A DNA stretch of 64,000 nt from Saposhnikovia divaricata. Taxonomy: Eukaryota > Streptophyta > Magnoliopsida > Apiales > Apiaceae. The position numbers were made by a program, and so were the translations under genes. The stretch's first letter is position 1. Every line of letters starts with the position of its first letter. The notes beneath the pieces were generated by a model. The model did no database searches and had not been told where the DNA came from. It saw only the letters and a program-made list of their open reading frames with translations. Of the stretch, positions 45,252-55,453 are shown in pieces. The stretch covers positions 201,417,148 to 201,481,147 of the forward strand of contig CM071598.1 of NCBI GenBank assembly GCA_036435485.1, read 5' to 3'.

Positions 45252-48200
45252 TGTAACACCCCCAGATCCGGGGTCAGGGATCTGGTGGTTACGGTCTTAC
45301 ATCCATTCATAATACTTGACTTGAGTCCACAATAAATAAATCACATGCTGTGACCCCACAATAATTACCACTCACACACACAACAGTTATAGTCCCAGAG
45401 ATGAAATTGAAATAAGTCTTACATTAAAGGGTTACGAATAAAAGTTATTACAATCCCAAAAGGATAACATCATAGGTTTAAACGTTTTGCCGTTGATTAC
45501 ATTAATTATACATATAGTTAAACAGGAAACAAAAGCTGTCTAACTATGCTACCTCAGCAATGGCGGCTAGCATCTCAGCGGGTAGTCCGGTGGGTCGGGT
45601 AACCTGCTTGCGCCGAGTGCGCCTGACGCGAGCCATCTGTCCTAGCTGTTGTTGTGACATAATATAAACAAGGCAAGGGTGAGCGAAAGCCCACCAACAA
45701 ATATATAACTGAACGATAATTTAAAACAGTTCAAAGCTATCTTTTAAACCAAATGCCATGCATTTACGGAAATGATGCCAGTATCATATGAACGATGAAG
45801 TTACAAGGTAACTTAAAGTATTTGTTTGAAGAAATATCTGCTACATCAAAGTAAGCGAGATATTATTATCGTTATTAAGAAGAGGAACTTGCAAGAAAGG
45901 GTTGCAATTCCAGTTATGACTCTTTTCCAACTCTGCCAACAGTAATCATGTTGCAGGAAATAAATGAATTTGGATGATGAACCAATGATGGAGTATTCAC
46001 CGCGCCCGTTGTTCCAATCTTGATGATCAGTCGAGATCGTACAGCTCAATTTAGGTTTACTACCGGTAGAAGGAAGAACTGACGGCTTTACTTGTCTACC
46101 GCCTTACTAGCTCTCCCCGGCCAACGGTTGGGCCAATGGGATGGACCGGCGCTACTCGGCCTCTTACACGACTCCTAGTTCAAATAGAGTTCATGATTCT
46201 GAATATAACGTTCGTCCCCCTTTCCCCAAGTATAATACTTGTTGATAAGACTCCACAAAGTAGTCGTATCTAGTTGGAAAGGAAAATTTACCAATAACTC
46301 CCAAGCTATTACTTGGTAACGGATATCAACTTGTTCCAGTAATCTTACCCCTCGAAAGATGAGAAGGTAAACAACGACTTAATAAGTCAACAGCACCCGA
46401 GTTGCGGGTGAAGGGAATACTTTATGACCGGGAAGTCGACAAGATAAATAACATTTTTCCAAGTAAGGTTCCCTTATTATTAAGAAGATAGACTCAAAGA
46501 TGAATGATGTCTGGGAACCTTTCTTGATATAAGATTAATAATAATATGACTTCGAAATATCTTCTGTAATAATCGAAGAAGATTAACCTTATCGAGATTA
46601 TTCTAAGTATGGAATAAATATTCAGAGAATATTTATTGAGTTAAAATATTGAAAGAATATTTGGGAATATGAAAGAATATTTTTAATCAGAGTATTTCTC
46701 AAAATAATCCCTGAAGAAATATCAGGAGAATATTTATTGAATAAATAAATATTTAAATGAATATTCAAAACAATATTCATTAATTAATAAGACCTGAAAA
46801 GAATATTTAAGGTAATATTCATGATTAATTAGGAATTTAAATGAATATTCAAAAGTAATATTCATTTAATGAATAATATCCTAAATGAATATCAAGTAAT
46901 ATTCATTTAGTAATCCAAGCCTTAAGGAATATTCGAAATAATATTCGATAATTAAATCAAGCTTCAGATGAATATTAAAATAATATTCATCAAGTATTTA
47001 ATATCTTAAATGAATATTCAAAAGTAATATTGATTTAATAAAATAATAATCTAAAAGAATATCCAAAATAATATTCATTTAATAGTCTCATCTTTAGAAG
47101 AATATTCGAAATAATAGTCGATAATCAATTCGACTCTGAATGAATATTGAGAAATATTATTCGTTGAATAGTTACGTTCAAATAATTATTTGAAGTAAGG
47201 ATCGTCAAAATAATTAGTCTCGAACGAATATTCAAATAATATTCGTCGCCCAAATAATAGAAAATATTTACTTAAATATTTTCTTCCGAGGTAATCTCGA
47301 TATATCAAGGAATATTGACTCCCGGTCTATTTTTGATTAATAAGATATATACGCCCTTCTATGAGGGTCTTACAATAACCGGCTTATAACTGATATATAA
47401 CTATCTAGCTTATAAGCCAACAATAACATTTAGGGAACAAGTATATCAATTCAACTTGAAAGTAGGCATGCATGCAATGGCATATGTATATCAGCAATCA
47501 TATAAATATATTTATTCAATCACAACAACAGCCTAAAAGAAGGGAATTGAAACTTGCCTGGTAGTCGAGTACGGTAAGGGGTAGTGGTAGCGGGTCCCGG
47601 TTCAGCCTGGTGATCTATAAATAGCCAAGGCATTCAGAATTAATCACTTAACATATTAAACGTTAAGTTATACTTAAATCGAAACATGTTCTCGAGTCAT
47701 CTCGTTATACCCCTTTTAGTGGATTACTTATTATCACTGATCCGACCCGACATTCGTTCGTTAATACGACATGTCACTGCACTTATACTTGGGACATACT
47801 TAAGTCATATGAGTTCTAAGGTTGATCGTTACGAACCAATATTTTACTCCGAGTTTTATCGCCCGTTTTCTAAGCGTTTTACCAAAGTTATAAAAGAGTC
47901 GTCTTTTAGGGGTTCGTTCTCGTTTAACCTTGACTCGAACATTTTTAATAAATCGAAAAATGCTCTTTTTGACATACGGTTTTCTTTCACACCTTCCTTC
48001 TTACCCCTAGTATTTATTTACCAAGATTCGCCATGACGTTACATTGCTTACGAGGGTTCAATTTCAGTTATGAACTTTTGTTTACGGATTCGAACTACTT
48101 TTAGTAATTTAGTCATAAATCCTAAACCGTAAGTCCGTTTCACGTGATCTTTATATCAAAACGAAGCTTATAACATAATCTAGCCTTTCATGGCAAAATC

Positions 48201-49762
48201 CGAGACTGGACAGTGTGTTCATGCTACTGCTAATCACGGTTTCTTAAGGCTAACGACAATCGGGCATTACGACGACTATGTTTACATGATTTCCAAATTT
48301 CAAACCATCCAATAATCATAGTTTCCACTCCAAACAACATTTACATGTTATTCAACCATGAACTAAGACCAAGCAATGTCTTTCCGTTCATCTAAACTAA
48401 TTTCACATTTAATAAATCCCAATCATAATCTTAAGGTCCTAAACATGCATTAAATCCATATAACTCATCTAAAATACCAAAACTTAAACTAAGAGCTTGG
48501 TTTTCAAGAGTGGTATACCTTCCTTGGTGTATGTATGAACTTATCAAGCCTTGTTTAGCCCTTATCTAGCCTTAGTATAGCTTGAATAATCAAAAGAAAT
48601 CAAGAAATAAAAGTTAGTTTATGAAGAACACTATTCATCATCATCTTTGATGATTTATTTGAAAATGATAAAAGATGAATTTGAAGCTGAAATTTCTAGG
48701 AGATCATTACCATGATATGTAGTACTTACCATAAAAATTTGAAGAACAAGTGATGGTTGGAAGTTGGACTTCCAATTAGCTAAGAATGGGCAGATTTTTA
48801 TGAAGAAATGGAGAAAAATGGTGGTGGTTTGTTTTGTTTTGGTGATTTATGGCTAATACATGTATAACCCTTGCATATATAATGGATGCATCTCTTTTAA
48901 TGTGTTGTTGGCAATCCAATGGTGCCACTTGTTGCTTCCTCATTGGGCCAAGTGTTGGCACTACAACAAACAACTCCATTTTTGCAAGAATGCAATTACA
49001 CCACTCATCTTGTAGTTGACTTATAAGGATGTTACTTGGGTTTCTCCTTTTCCCACCAATTGCACTTGTTTGTCTCTTGGTTATTTATTCGTTCCTTTGT
49101 CCGGGTATTACTCAATTTCCTTGCTTGTTCGTTGATCGTTCGAGGGAATAACTCATTCGTTTCTAGTTAGGGTTTTACCGAAAACCTTCTTAATATTTCT
49201 AATACTATTCTTCATCTTACTTAATACTTCTCGAATTTAAATTCCTTAATTCCCTTTTATAACTCCTTAAGTCTTGTAGTGTCCAGGGAAATCTCGGAGA
49301 AAATAAAAGTGCTCTTTTTCTGAATCCGACGGCTTTTACATACACTTATTTTCTTCCTGGATCACTAATACGAACTCAGAAATCCGTTCCGAATACCGGG
49401 TATATCATTATTATAATAATATTCCAAATTCCACCAAAATCACTATTCATCACTTATTTTTATTTAATTCCTATAATTAGGAAAATGAACCTGGTTCACT
49501 CTCGAGTGCTTCTTAACCTTTTTACGGAACCGCTGGACTTATAATAGATATTGATTTGGATGACACAAGAATAATCTTACTTGAAGTAATATACTTATAT
49601 CCTTAGGAGATAGATCATTCTTACCTATGCCGTCAACCAAAAGTATTCTGCATGACATGTAAATAATTGAATTCAAATCCATTCCATTCATTTAATAGAC
49701 ATTCGTTACATCGCAGTCATAACCACTATTCATTCCCATATTATTACATACTAAAAAGTTTT
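45252..49762 (-). mobile_element. 5' LTR of inner Tekay, lacking its first 28 bp
   Basis: Pairs base for base in length with 34506-39016. The alignment stops at 49762 in ACTAAAAAGTTTT; the last 28 bp of the reference LTR (39017-39044) and any target duplication are gone. Confidence 0.94.
46610..47290 (-). repeat. GAATATTC-type AT-rich array (inner LTR, right)
   Basis: Near-identical duplicate of the array at 35860-36545. Confidence 0.85.
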
Positions 49763-49766
49763 GATT
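49760..49766. other. Deletion junction joining inner and outer Tekay LTRs
   Basis: Left of 49763 the sequence follows the inner LTR (39016). Right of it the sequence follows the outer LTR from the base equivalent to 18281. The two joined positions are not homologous (the end of one LTR, about base 496 of the other), and only one to a few bases are shared. Confidence 0.9.
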
Positions 49767-50599
49767 TATGGGAATGATGCCAGTATAATATGAACGATGA
49801 AGTTACAAGGTAACTAAAAGTATTTGTTTGTAGAAATATCTGCTACATCAAAAGTAAGTGAGATATTCTCATTGTTATTAAAAAGGAGGAACTTGCATGA
49901 AAAGATTGCAATTCCAGTTATGAACACTTTTCCAGCTCTGCCAACAGTAATCATGTTGTAGGAAATAAATAAGTTTGGATGATGAACCAATGATGGAGTA
50001 TTCACCGCGCCCGCTGTTCCGATCTTGATGATCAGTCAAGATCGTACAGCTCAATTTAGATTTACTACCGGTAGAAGGAAGAACTGACGGCTTTACTTGT
50101 CTACCGCCTTACTAACTCTCCCCGGCCAACGGTTGGGCCAAAGGGGATGGACCGGCGCAACTCGGCCTCTTACACGACTCCTAGTTCAAATAGAATTCAT
50201 GATTCTGAATGTAACGTTCGTCCCCCTTTCCCCAAGTATAATACTTGTTGATAAGACTCTACAAAGTAGTCGTATCTAGTTGGAAAGGAAAATTCACCAA
50301 TCACTTCCAAGCTATTGCTTGGTAACGAATATCAACTTGTTCCAACAATCTTACCCCTCGAAAGATGAGAAGGTAAACAACGACTTAATAAGTCAATAGC
50401 ACCCGAGTTGCGAGTGAAGAGAATACTTTATGACCGGGAAGTCGACAAGATAATTAACATTTTCCAAGTAAGGTTTCCTTATTATTAGGGAGATAGACTC
50501 AAAGAAGAATGATGTCTGAGAACCTTTCTTGATATATGATTAATAATAATATGATTCCAAAATATTTTCCGTAATAATCGAAGAAGATAAACCTTATCG

Positions 50600-51345
50600 A
50601 GGTTATTCTAAGTATGGAATAAATATTCAGAGAATATTTATTAAAATATTTTAAAGAATATTTAGGAATATGAAAGAATATCTTTAATCAGAGTATTTCT
50701 CAAATAATCCTTGAAGAAATATCGAGAGAATATTTATTGCATAATTAAATATTCAAATGAATATTCAAAATAATATTCATTAATTAATAAGACCTGAAAG
50801 GAATATTTAAAATATTTAAAATAATATTCGATGATTAAATAGAACCCTGGATGAATATTCAAAATAATATTCATAATTAATTAGGAATTTAAATGTTTAT
50901 TGAAAAAGTAATATTCATTTAATGAATAATATTCTAAATGAATATCAAGTAATATTCATTTAGTAATCCAAGCTTTAAAGGAATATTCGAGATAAGACTC
51001 GATAAATAAATCAAGCTTCAGATGAACATTAAAATAATATTCATCAGGTAATTACTATCTTAAATGAATATTCAAAAGTAATATTCATTTAATGAATAAT
51101 ATTCTAAATGAATATCCAAATAATATTCATTTAGTAGTCCAACCTTTAGAAGAATATTCAAAATAATAATCGATAAATAATTTGACTCTGAATGAATATT
51201 AAAAAAATATTATTCATCGAATAGTTACGTTCAAATAATTATTTGAAGTAGGGATCGTTAAATAAATAATCTCGAACGAATATTCAAATAATATTCGTCG
51301 CCCGAATAATGGAAAATATTTACTTAGATATTTTCTTTCGAGGTA
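50600..51345 (-). repeat. GAATATTC-type AT-rich array (outer LTR, right)
   Basis: Copy of the array at 19095-19860. Confidence 0.85.
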
Positions 51346-53668
51346 ATCTCGATAAGTCAAGAAATATTGACTCCCGGTCTATATTTGATGAATAAGATGG
51401 ATACGCCCTTCTATGAGGGTCTTACAATAATCGGCTTATAATTGATACGTTAGCTATCTAATTTTTAAGCCAATAAACGATCAGGGAACAAGCATAACGA
51501 TATAACTTGAAAGTAGGCATGCATGCTATGGCATATGTATAACAGAAAACATATATATGTATTCAATCACAACAACAGCCTAAAAGAAGGGAATTGAAAC
51601 TTGCCTGGTAGTCGAGTACGGTAAGGGGTAGTGGTAGCGGGTCCCGGTTCAGCTCGGTGATCTATAAATAGCCAAGGCATTCGGGATTAATCACTTAAAA
51701 CTTTAAAGGTAAGTTATACTTAAATCGAAACACGTTCTCGAGTTATCTCGTTATACCCCTTTTTGTGGATTTCTTTTATCATCGATCCGACCCGACATTC
51801 GTTCGTTAATACGACATGTCACTGTACTTATACTTGGCATATACTTAAGTCATATAAGTCCGAAAGTTGATTGTTACGAACCAATATTATACTCCGAGTT
51901 TTATCGCTCGTTTTCTAAGTGTTTTAACGAAGTTATAAACGAGTCGTCTTTTAGGGGTTCGTTCGCGTTTAATCTCGATTCGAATATTTTTAATAAATCG
52001 AAAAACGATCCTTTTGACATACGGTTTTCTCTCACACCTTCCTTTTTACCTCCAGTATTTAATTACCAAGATTCGCCACTGACTTACGTACTTTACGAGG
52101 GTTCAATTTCAGTTACGAATTCTCGTTTACGGTTTCGAACTACTTTTAGTATATCGGCCATAACTCCTAAACCGTAAGTCCGTTTAACACGTTCTTTATA
52201 TCAAAACGAAGCTTGGAACATTATCTATCTTATCATGGCAAAATACAACCCTGGACAGTGAGTTCAAGCTACTGTGATGCACGATTTTTAAAGATTATCG
52301 AAAATCGGGCATTACGACGGCTATAACTCGGATAATTCCAAAATCAAAACCCTCCAATTATTATACCATCCACTCCAAATCACACATACATGTCATTTAT
52401 CCTTGAACTAAGACCAAGCAATGTATTTCCGTTCATATAAGCTATACTATCATCTCATAAAACCCACACATAGATCTAGTACTCTAAATATGCATACAAC
52501 ACTAAAACTCATCCAAAACTCCATTAAAACTCAAATCAAAGACTAGGGTTCTTGAAGTTTATACCTTCCTTGGAGTATGTAAGACCTTGATAAACCTTGA
52601 TCAATCCTTAGAACACCTTAACAAAGCTTGGATCATTCAAAAGAATCAAGAAAATCAAAGTTAGTTTCATGAAAGCACTATTCACCCTCCTCTTTCTTGA
52701 TTTTTTTGAAAATGGAAACAAAGGAGTTTGAAGCTAAAATTTTGAGTAGATTACTTTCTTGAAATATAGGACTCACCTTAAAAATTACAAGATCAAACAA
52801 GGAGTGGAAGGTGGATTTTTGTTTTTGAATTAAGCTAAAAGCCGAATGTAATGTTCTTGGAGAGAGTTTGTATTGCTTGGCTTGTCTCTTGGATAATAAT
52901 GCATAAAGTGAAGTGTTTTTGGATAATATCTCCTCCTTGGCTGCTTTAATAAAGTGGTGAGGTAATGGATGATGTAATTTGCTTGGACAAGTGTTGATAT
53001 TTTGGTGGTTTAAGGCTAACCAAGTGGTTTGTGTGCTAAGTACTTGGTTGCATTCTAATTGATCTAGTTCCTTGCTAGTTACTAGATATTTATCACTTGC
53101 ACATGCATGTATCTTGATTCCCTGCTTGTTTCTTTGTCCGTTTATTGCTCAATTCATTGATCGTTCGGACGAATAACTAAGTAGTTTCACCTCTAGGGTT
53201 TACCGGGAAATTTCTCGATATTCATAATACCTTCCCCAATCCTTAATATAATCCTCGTGATGACCATGTAGGATATTTAATCTCGATACGAACTTAATCC
53301 GTAATCTAGGATTCGTTCGCTTTATTGATTAATCTCGTTATAACGTTTTAGCGGTTTCTAGAACGCTTGTTTCACTACCTCAGTGGTTTCCTACCTTCAT
53401 TCTTAAATCAAATATAATAACATCCCAAAATATCAAATTCTCAAAGTTAATATCTCAATTCTTGGATTATAATAATATTTAATCCACTGTCCGGTCAAAT
53501 ATTATACCGAAAAAGGATTTGGAATTTTTGAATTCCGATCGTCTCTGCATTCACTTATTTCCTCCGCGTATTACTAATATGACTTCGAAACATCCATATC
53601 ACGTCCCGTACATAGGGTGGCGTGAAAAGTTTTCCAACTTACAAAATCACTATTCATCCACCAAATTA

Positions 53669-53743
53669 CTATGCACGTACAGGAAACACTATGCACGTAC
53701 GGGAAACACTATGCACGTACGGGAAACACTATGCACGTACTCA
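53669..53743 (-). repeat. 20-bp tandem array in outer LTR (right)
   Basis: Four copies of CTATGCACGTACGGGAAACA, the same as 22186-22260. Confidence 0.9.
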
Positions 53744-54003
53744 TTTCCCTTCAAGGATCCATTAGCTCCTTCCTGGATGGTAGATTATTCTTATCTAGGT
53801 TCTCAACCATCGAATTACTCTATTCTGACAATATACCAATGCATCAGGATCATTGTCCAAAGCAATATCCATTCATTACAATCATTGTTCTTTGAAACCA
53901 CCATTCATTAGAGCTGGTGACCTTGTTGTCGGAATCATTGTTCCTCATTTTATCATTACTTAATAAAAAGTTTTAATTATATCCAAAATTTGGGGTTCTT
54001 ACA

Positions 54004-54008
54004 GTAGC
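54004..54008. repeat. Target-site duplication GTAGC (right) of the outer Tekay
   Basis: Directly follows the terminal ACA of the right LTR and matches 17781-17785. Confidence 0.93.
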
Positions 54009-54230
54009 CGACCACGAGGTGGCCGACCACGAAGCAGCCGACCAACACCCCGAGGGAGCGGCAGCCGACCAGCTTGCAGCCGACCACCAGCTCGGGAGAA
54101 GCTTCGGCCGACCAAGCCACGGCCGACCACCCTTGGCCGATCACCTCCCGGCCGACCACCTTGTTTTCAGGGGCTTCAGCCGACCACGAGCTAGCCCTTG
54201 ATCCGGCCGATCACGGGTTAGTTCGTGGTC
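54009..54230 (+). repeat. GCCGACCAC-rich repeat array in the Tat 3' region
   Basis: At least ten copies of GCCGACCA(C/A) or GCCGATCAC spaced 10-30 bp apart. The array is GC-rich and began before the outer Tekay insertion: the same word occurs at 17756-17766. Confidence 0.88.
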
Positions 54231-54235
54231 CTAGA

Positions 54236-54345
54236 ACTCGAATTTTTCAGTGAACCCCGGATAATTTTTAGTTCTGAAACGAGATTTAAACTTGAATTTT
54301 TCAGTGAATCTCGGATGATTTTCAGTGCTAAAATGAGGTCAATGA
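54236..54345 (+). repeat. Two tandem ~55-bp units in the Tat 3' region
   Basis: Both units contain TGAATTTTTCAGTGAA or its close variant, CCGGAT/TCGGAT, and GTTCTGAAACGAG/GTGCTAAAATGAG. Confidence 0.75.
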
Positions 54346-54530
54346 TTAGCACCGTTTAGTGCCTGTTAGCACAAATTAGTGCCGATTAGCACCGTTTAGC
54401 GCCGATCAGTGCCGTTAGTGCCGTTTTATGCCATTCAACATTGTTTAACACTGTTTAAACATTGTTTAAGGCTGATTAGCGCTGTCTAGTGCCATTTAAC
54501 ACCGATTAGTGTCGTTCAACATCGTCGTAA
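54346..54530 (+). repeat. Short-period TTAGCACCG/TTAGTGCC array in the Tat 3' region
   Basis: About fifteen degenerate copies of a 10-14 bp word (TTAGTGCCGATTAGCACCGTT-like) with partial inverted symmetry (GTGCC versus GCAC). Confidence 0.8.
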
Positions 54531-54661
54531 ATGCGTCGATCGCTCCACGCTTTACATTAACATGATATTGTTGAAAATACTCGCGTAAGAGCAATGAACC
54601 CTGATCCAAGTCTCGAATATGGCCGTTATAACATCAAGGAAAACCTGATCAGTTTTCCTAG

Positions 54662-54676
54662 AAGTTGGGGGGCAAA
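54662..54676 (+). other. Polypurine tract of the Tat element
   Basis: AAGTTGGGGGGCAAA directly before the LTR start TGATATGGGC. Confidence 0.8.
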
Positions 54677-55176
54677 TGATATGGGCTAAAAGTAAGCCCT
54701 AAAGACACATTTAATGTGGCATTAATTAGACCCCGAGTGGTCCAAACGTGGGGCCCACCAGATGGGCCCAAACCCTATTTACAATATTAATTTCGTAATT
54801 AATATTAAGGGTAATAATCAGCTCAGCAAATAAGAGTCAAACAAGGATATCACTCCTGCTTGACTTAGCCTCCAAGATACATATTTCAACATGAAAACTG
54901 ATTCCTACAAGGAATAGATCTGGAACCTTCCTCAAGGAAGACTTGTCCACCAAGTCTCTGATTCCTACCATAATTCTAGGGCTTCTCAGCCTATATAAAG
55001 GGTCTTATCCCTCATCTCAGAACTACGTTTTTGGCTTGATTCTCAATAACGAGATACGTAGGCACTCTATGAGGACCGATCAGTCTCGTAACACGGAAAC
55101 AACCATTAAAGCTCGAAGCTCAACTACCCTAGCATTAATTACAAATCGTAACCTAGTTTTTATTCCACAACAGACA
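54677..55176 (+). mobile_element. 3' LTR of the Tat element (3' limit approximate)
   Basis: Starts TGATATGGGCTAAAAG after the polypurine tract and has a TATA box CTATATAAAG at 54991-55000. The end is placed between the CA at 55172 and about 55189, because copia gag coding sequence resumes at 55190. No partner LTR is in the window. Confidence 0.75.
54991..55000 (+). promoter_or_regulatory. TATA box in the Tat 3' LTR
   Basis: CTATATAAAG about 315 bp into the LTR, in sense orientation. It is followed by a start-like region TCTTATCCCTCATC. Confidence 0.65.
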
Positions 55177-55189
55177 GGTTTGTAGGTAT

Positions 55190-55453
55190 ATACGACAATG
55201 GGTGGAGGATAACGTGTTGAACCATATTAGTGGGGAGACACATGCGCGTACTTTGTGGAACAAGCTTGAGCAACTCTATGCTCGAAAGACTGGAAATAAT
55301 AAATTATTTTTGATTAAACAGTTGATGTCTCTAAAATATCAGGATGGCACTGCAATTTCTGATCACTTGAATGCATTCCAAGGAATTATGAATCAGCTTG
55401 CTGGAATGGGTATCAGTTTGAGGATGAGATACAGGGATTGTGTCTTTTGGGTA
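55190..55453 (+). pseudogene. Ty1/copia gag fragment
   Basis: The frame reads WVEDNVLNHISGETHARTLW and then KLEQLYARKTGNNKLFLIKQ, the N-terminal gag fold of a Tork-like copia. A one-base lesion at about 55410-55420 shifts the frame before the conserved FEDEIQG-type segment. The fragment is bounded on the left by the Tat 3' LTR and on the right by the LARD LTR, so it is the host site of both insertions. The rest of this copia element lies outside the window or was lost. Confidence 0.85.

Larger units (their letters stand above)
34506..49762 (-). mobile_element. Inner Tekay/Del-type chromovirus (right end truncated)
   Basis: Minus-strand order: 5' LTR 49762-45252 (lacking its first 28 bp), primer site 45248, an extra ORF, gag-protease, RT-RNase H, integrase-chromodomain, polypurine tract, 3' LTR 39044-34506. 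The chromodomain after the integrase and the very long LTRs fit the Tekay/Del lineage. Comparable LTR segments are both 4,511 bp with about a dozen differences by eye. The coding frame carries two TAG stops and one frameshift. The right end is fused to the outer element's LTR. Confidence 0.95.
17786..54003 (-). mobile_element. Outer Tekay-type chromovirus insertion with nested elements
   Basis: The element is bounded by GTAGC duplications. Its left LTR is complete (17786-22520) and its right LTR is truncated (49764-54003). The internal region survives only as decayed pieces at 22521-25533 and 33852-34505. These are separated by a SIRE copia and followed by the inner Tekay element. The minus orientation follows from a polypurine tract next to the left LTR and from remnants of an integrase C-terminal region there. 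The primer site, gag and most of pol were deleted. Confidence 0.9.
49764..54003 (-). mobile_element. 5' LTR of the outer Tekay, truncated by about 495 bp
   Basis: Colinear with 18281-22520 (4,240 bp in both) with about 15 differences by eye. It ends TTCTTACA followed by the GTAGC duplication. In element orientation the missing part is the U5 end, together with the primer site. Confidence 0.94.
12848..55176 (+). mobile_element. 5'-truncated Tat-lineage Ty3/gypsy element, split by the outer Tekay insertion
   Basis: The visible parts are 12848-17785 and 54004 to about 55176. The order is archaeal-type RNase H, integrase, an antisense spliced gene, tandem repeats, a polypurine tract and a 3' LTR. 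An extra RNase H just before the integrase and long repeat-bearing 3' regions mark the Tat group (Retand/Ogre relatives). The 5' LTR, gag, protease and RT are missing: similarity starts abruptly at about 12848. A 36-kb Tekay-type element is inserted at 17785/54004 with duplication GTAGC. The right end lies in a copia gag. Confidence 0.85.

Noticed and set aside
54019..54201. ORFs on both strands at the GCCGACCAC array
   Set aside because: Simple repeat translation, no independent support.
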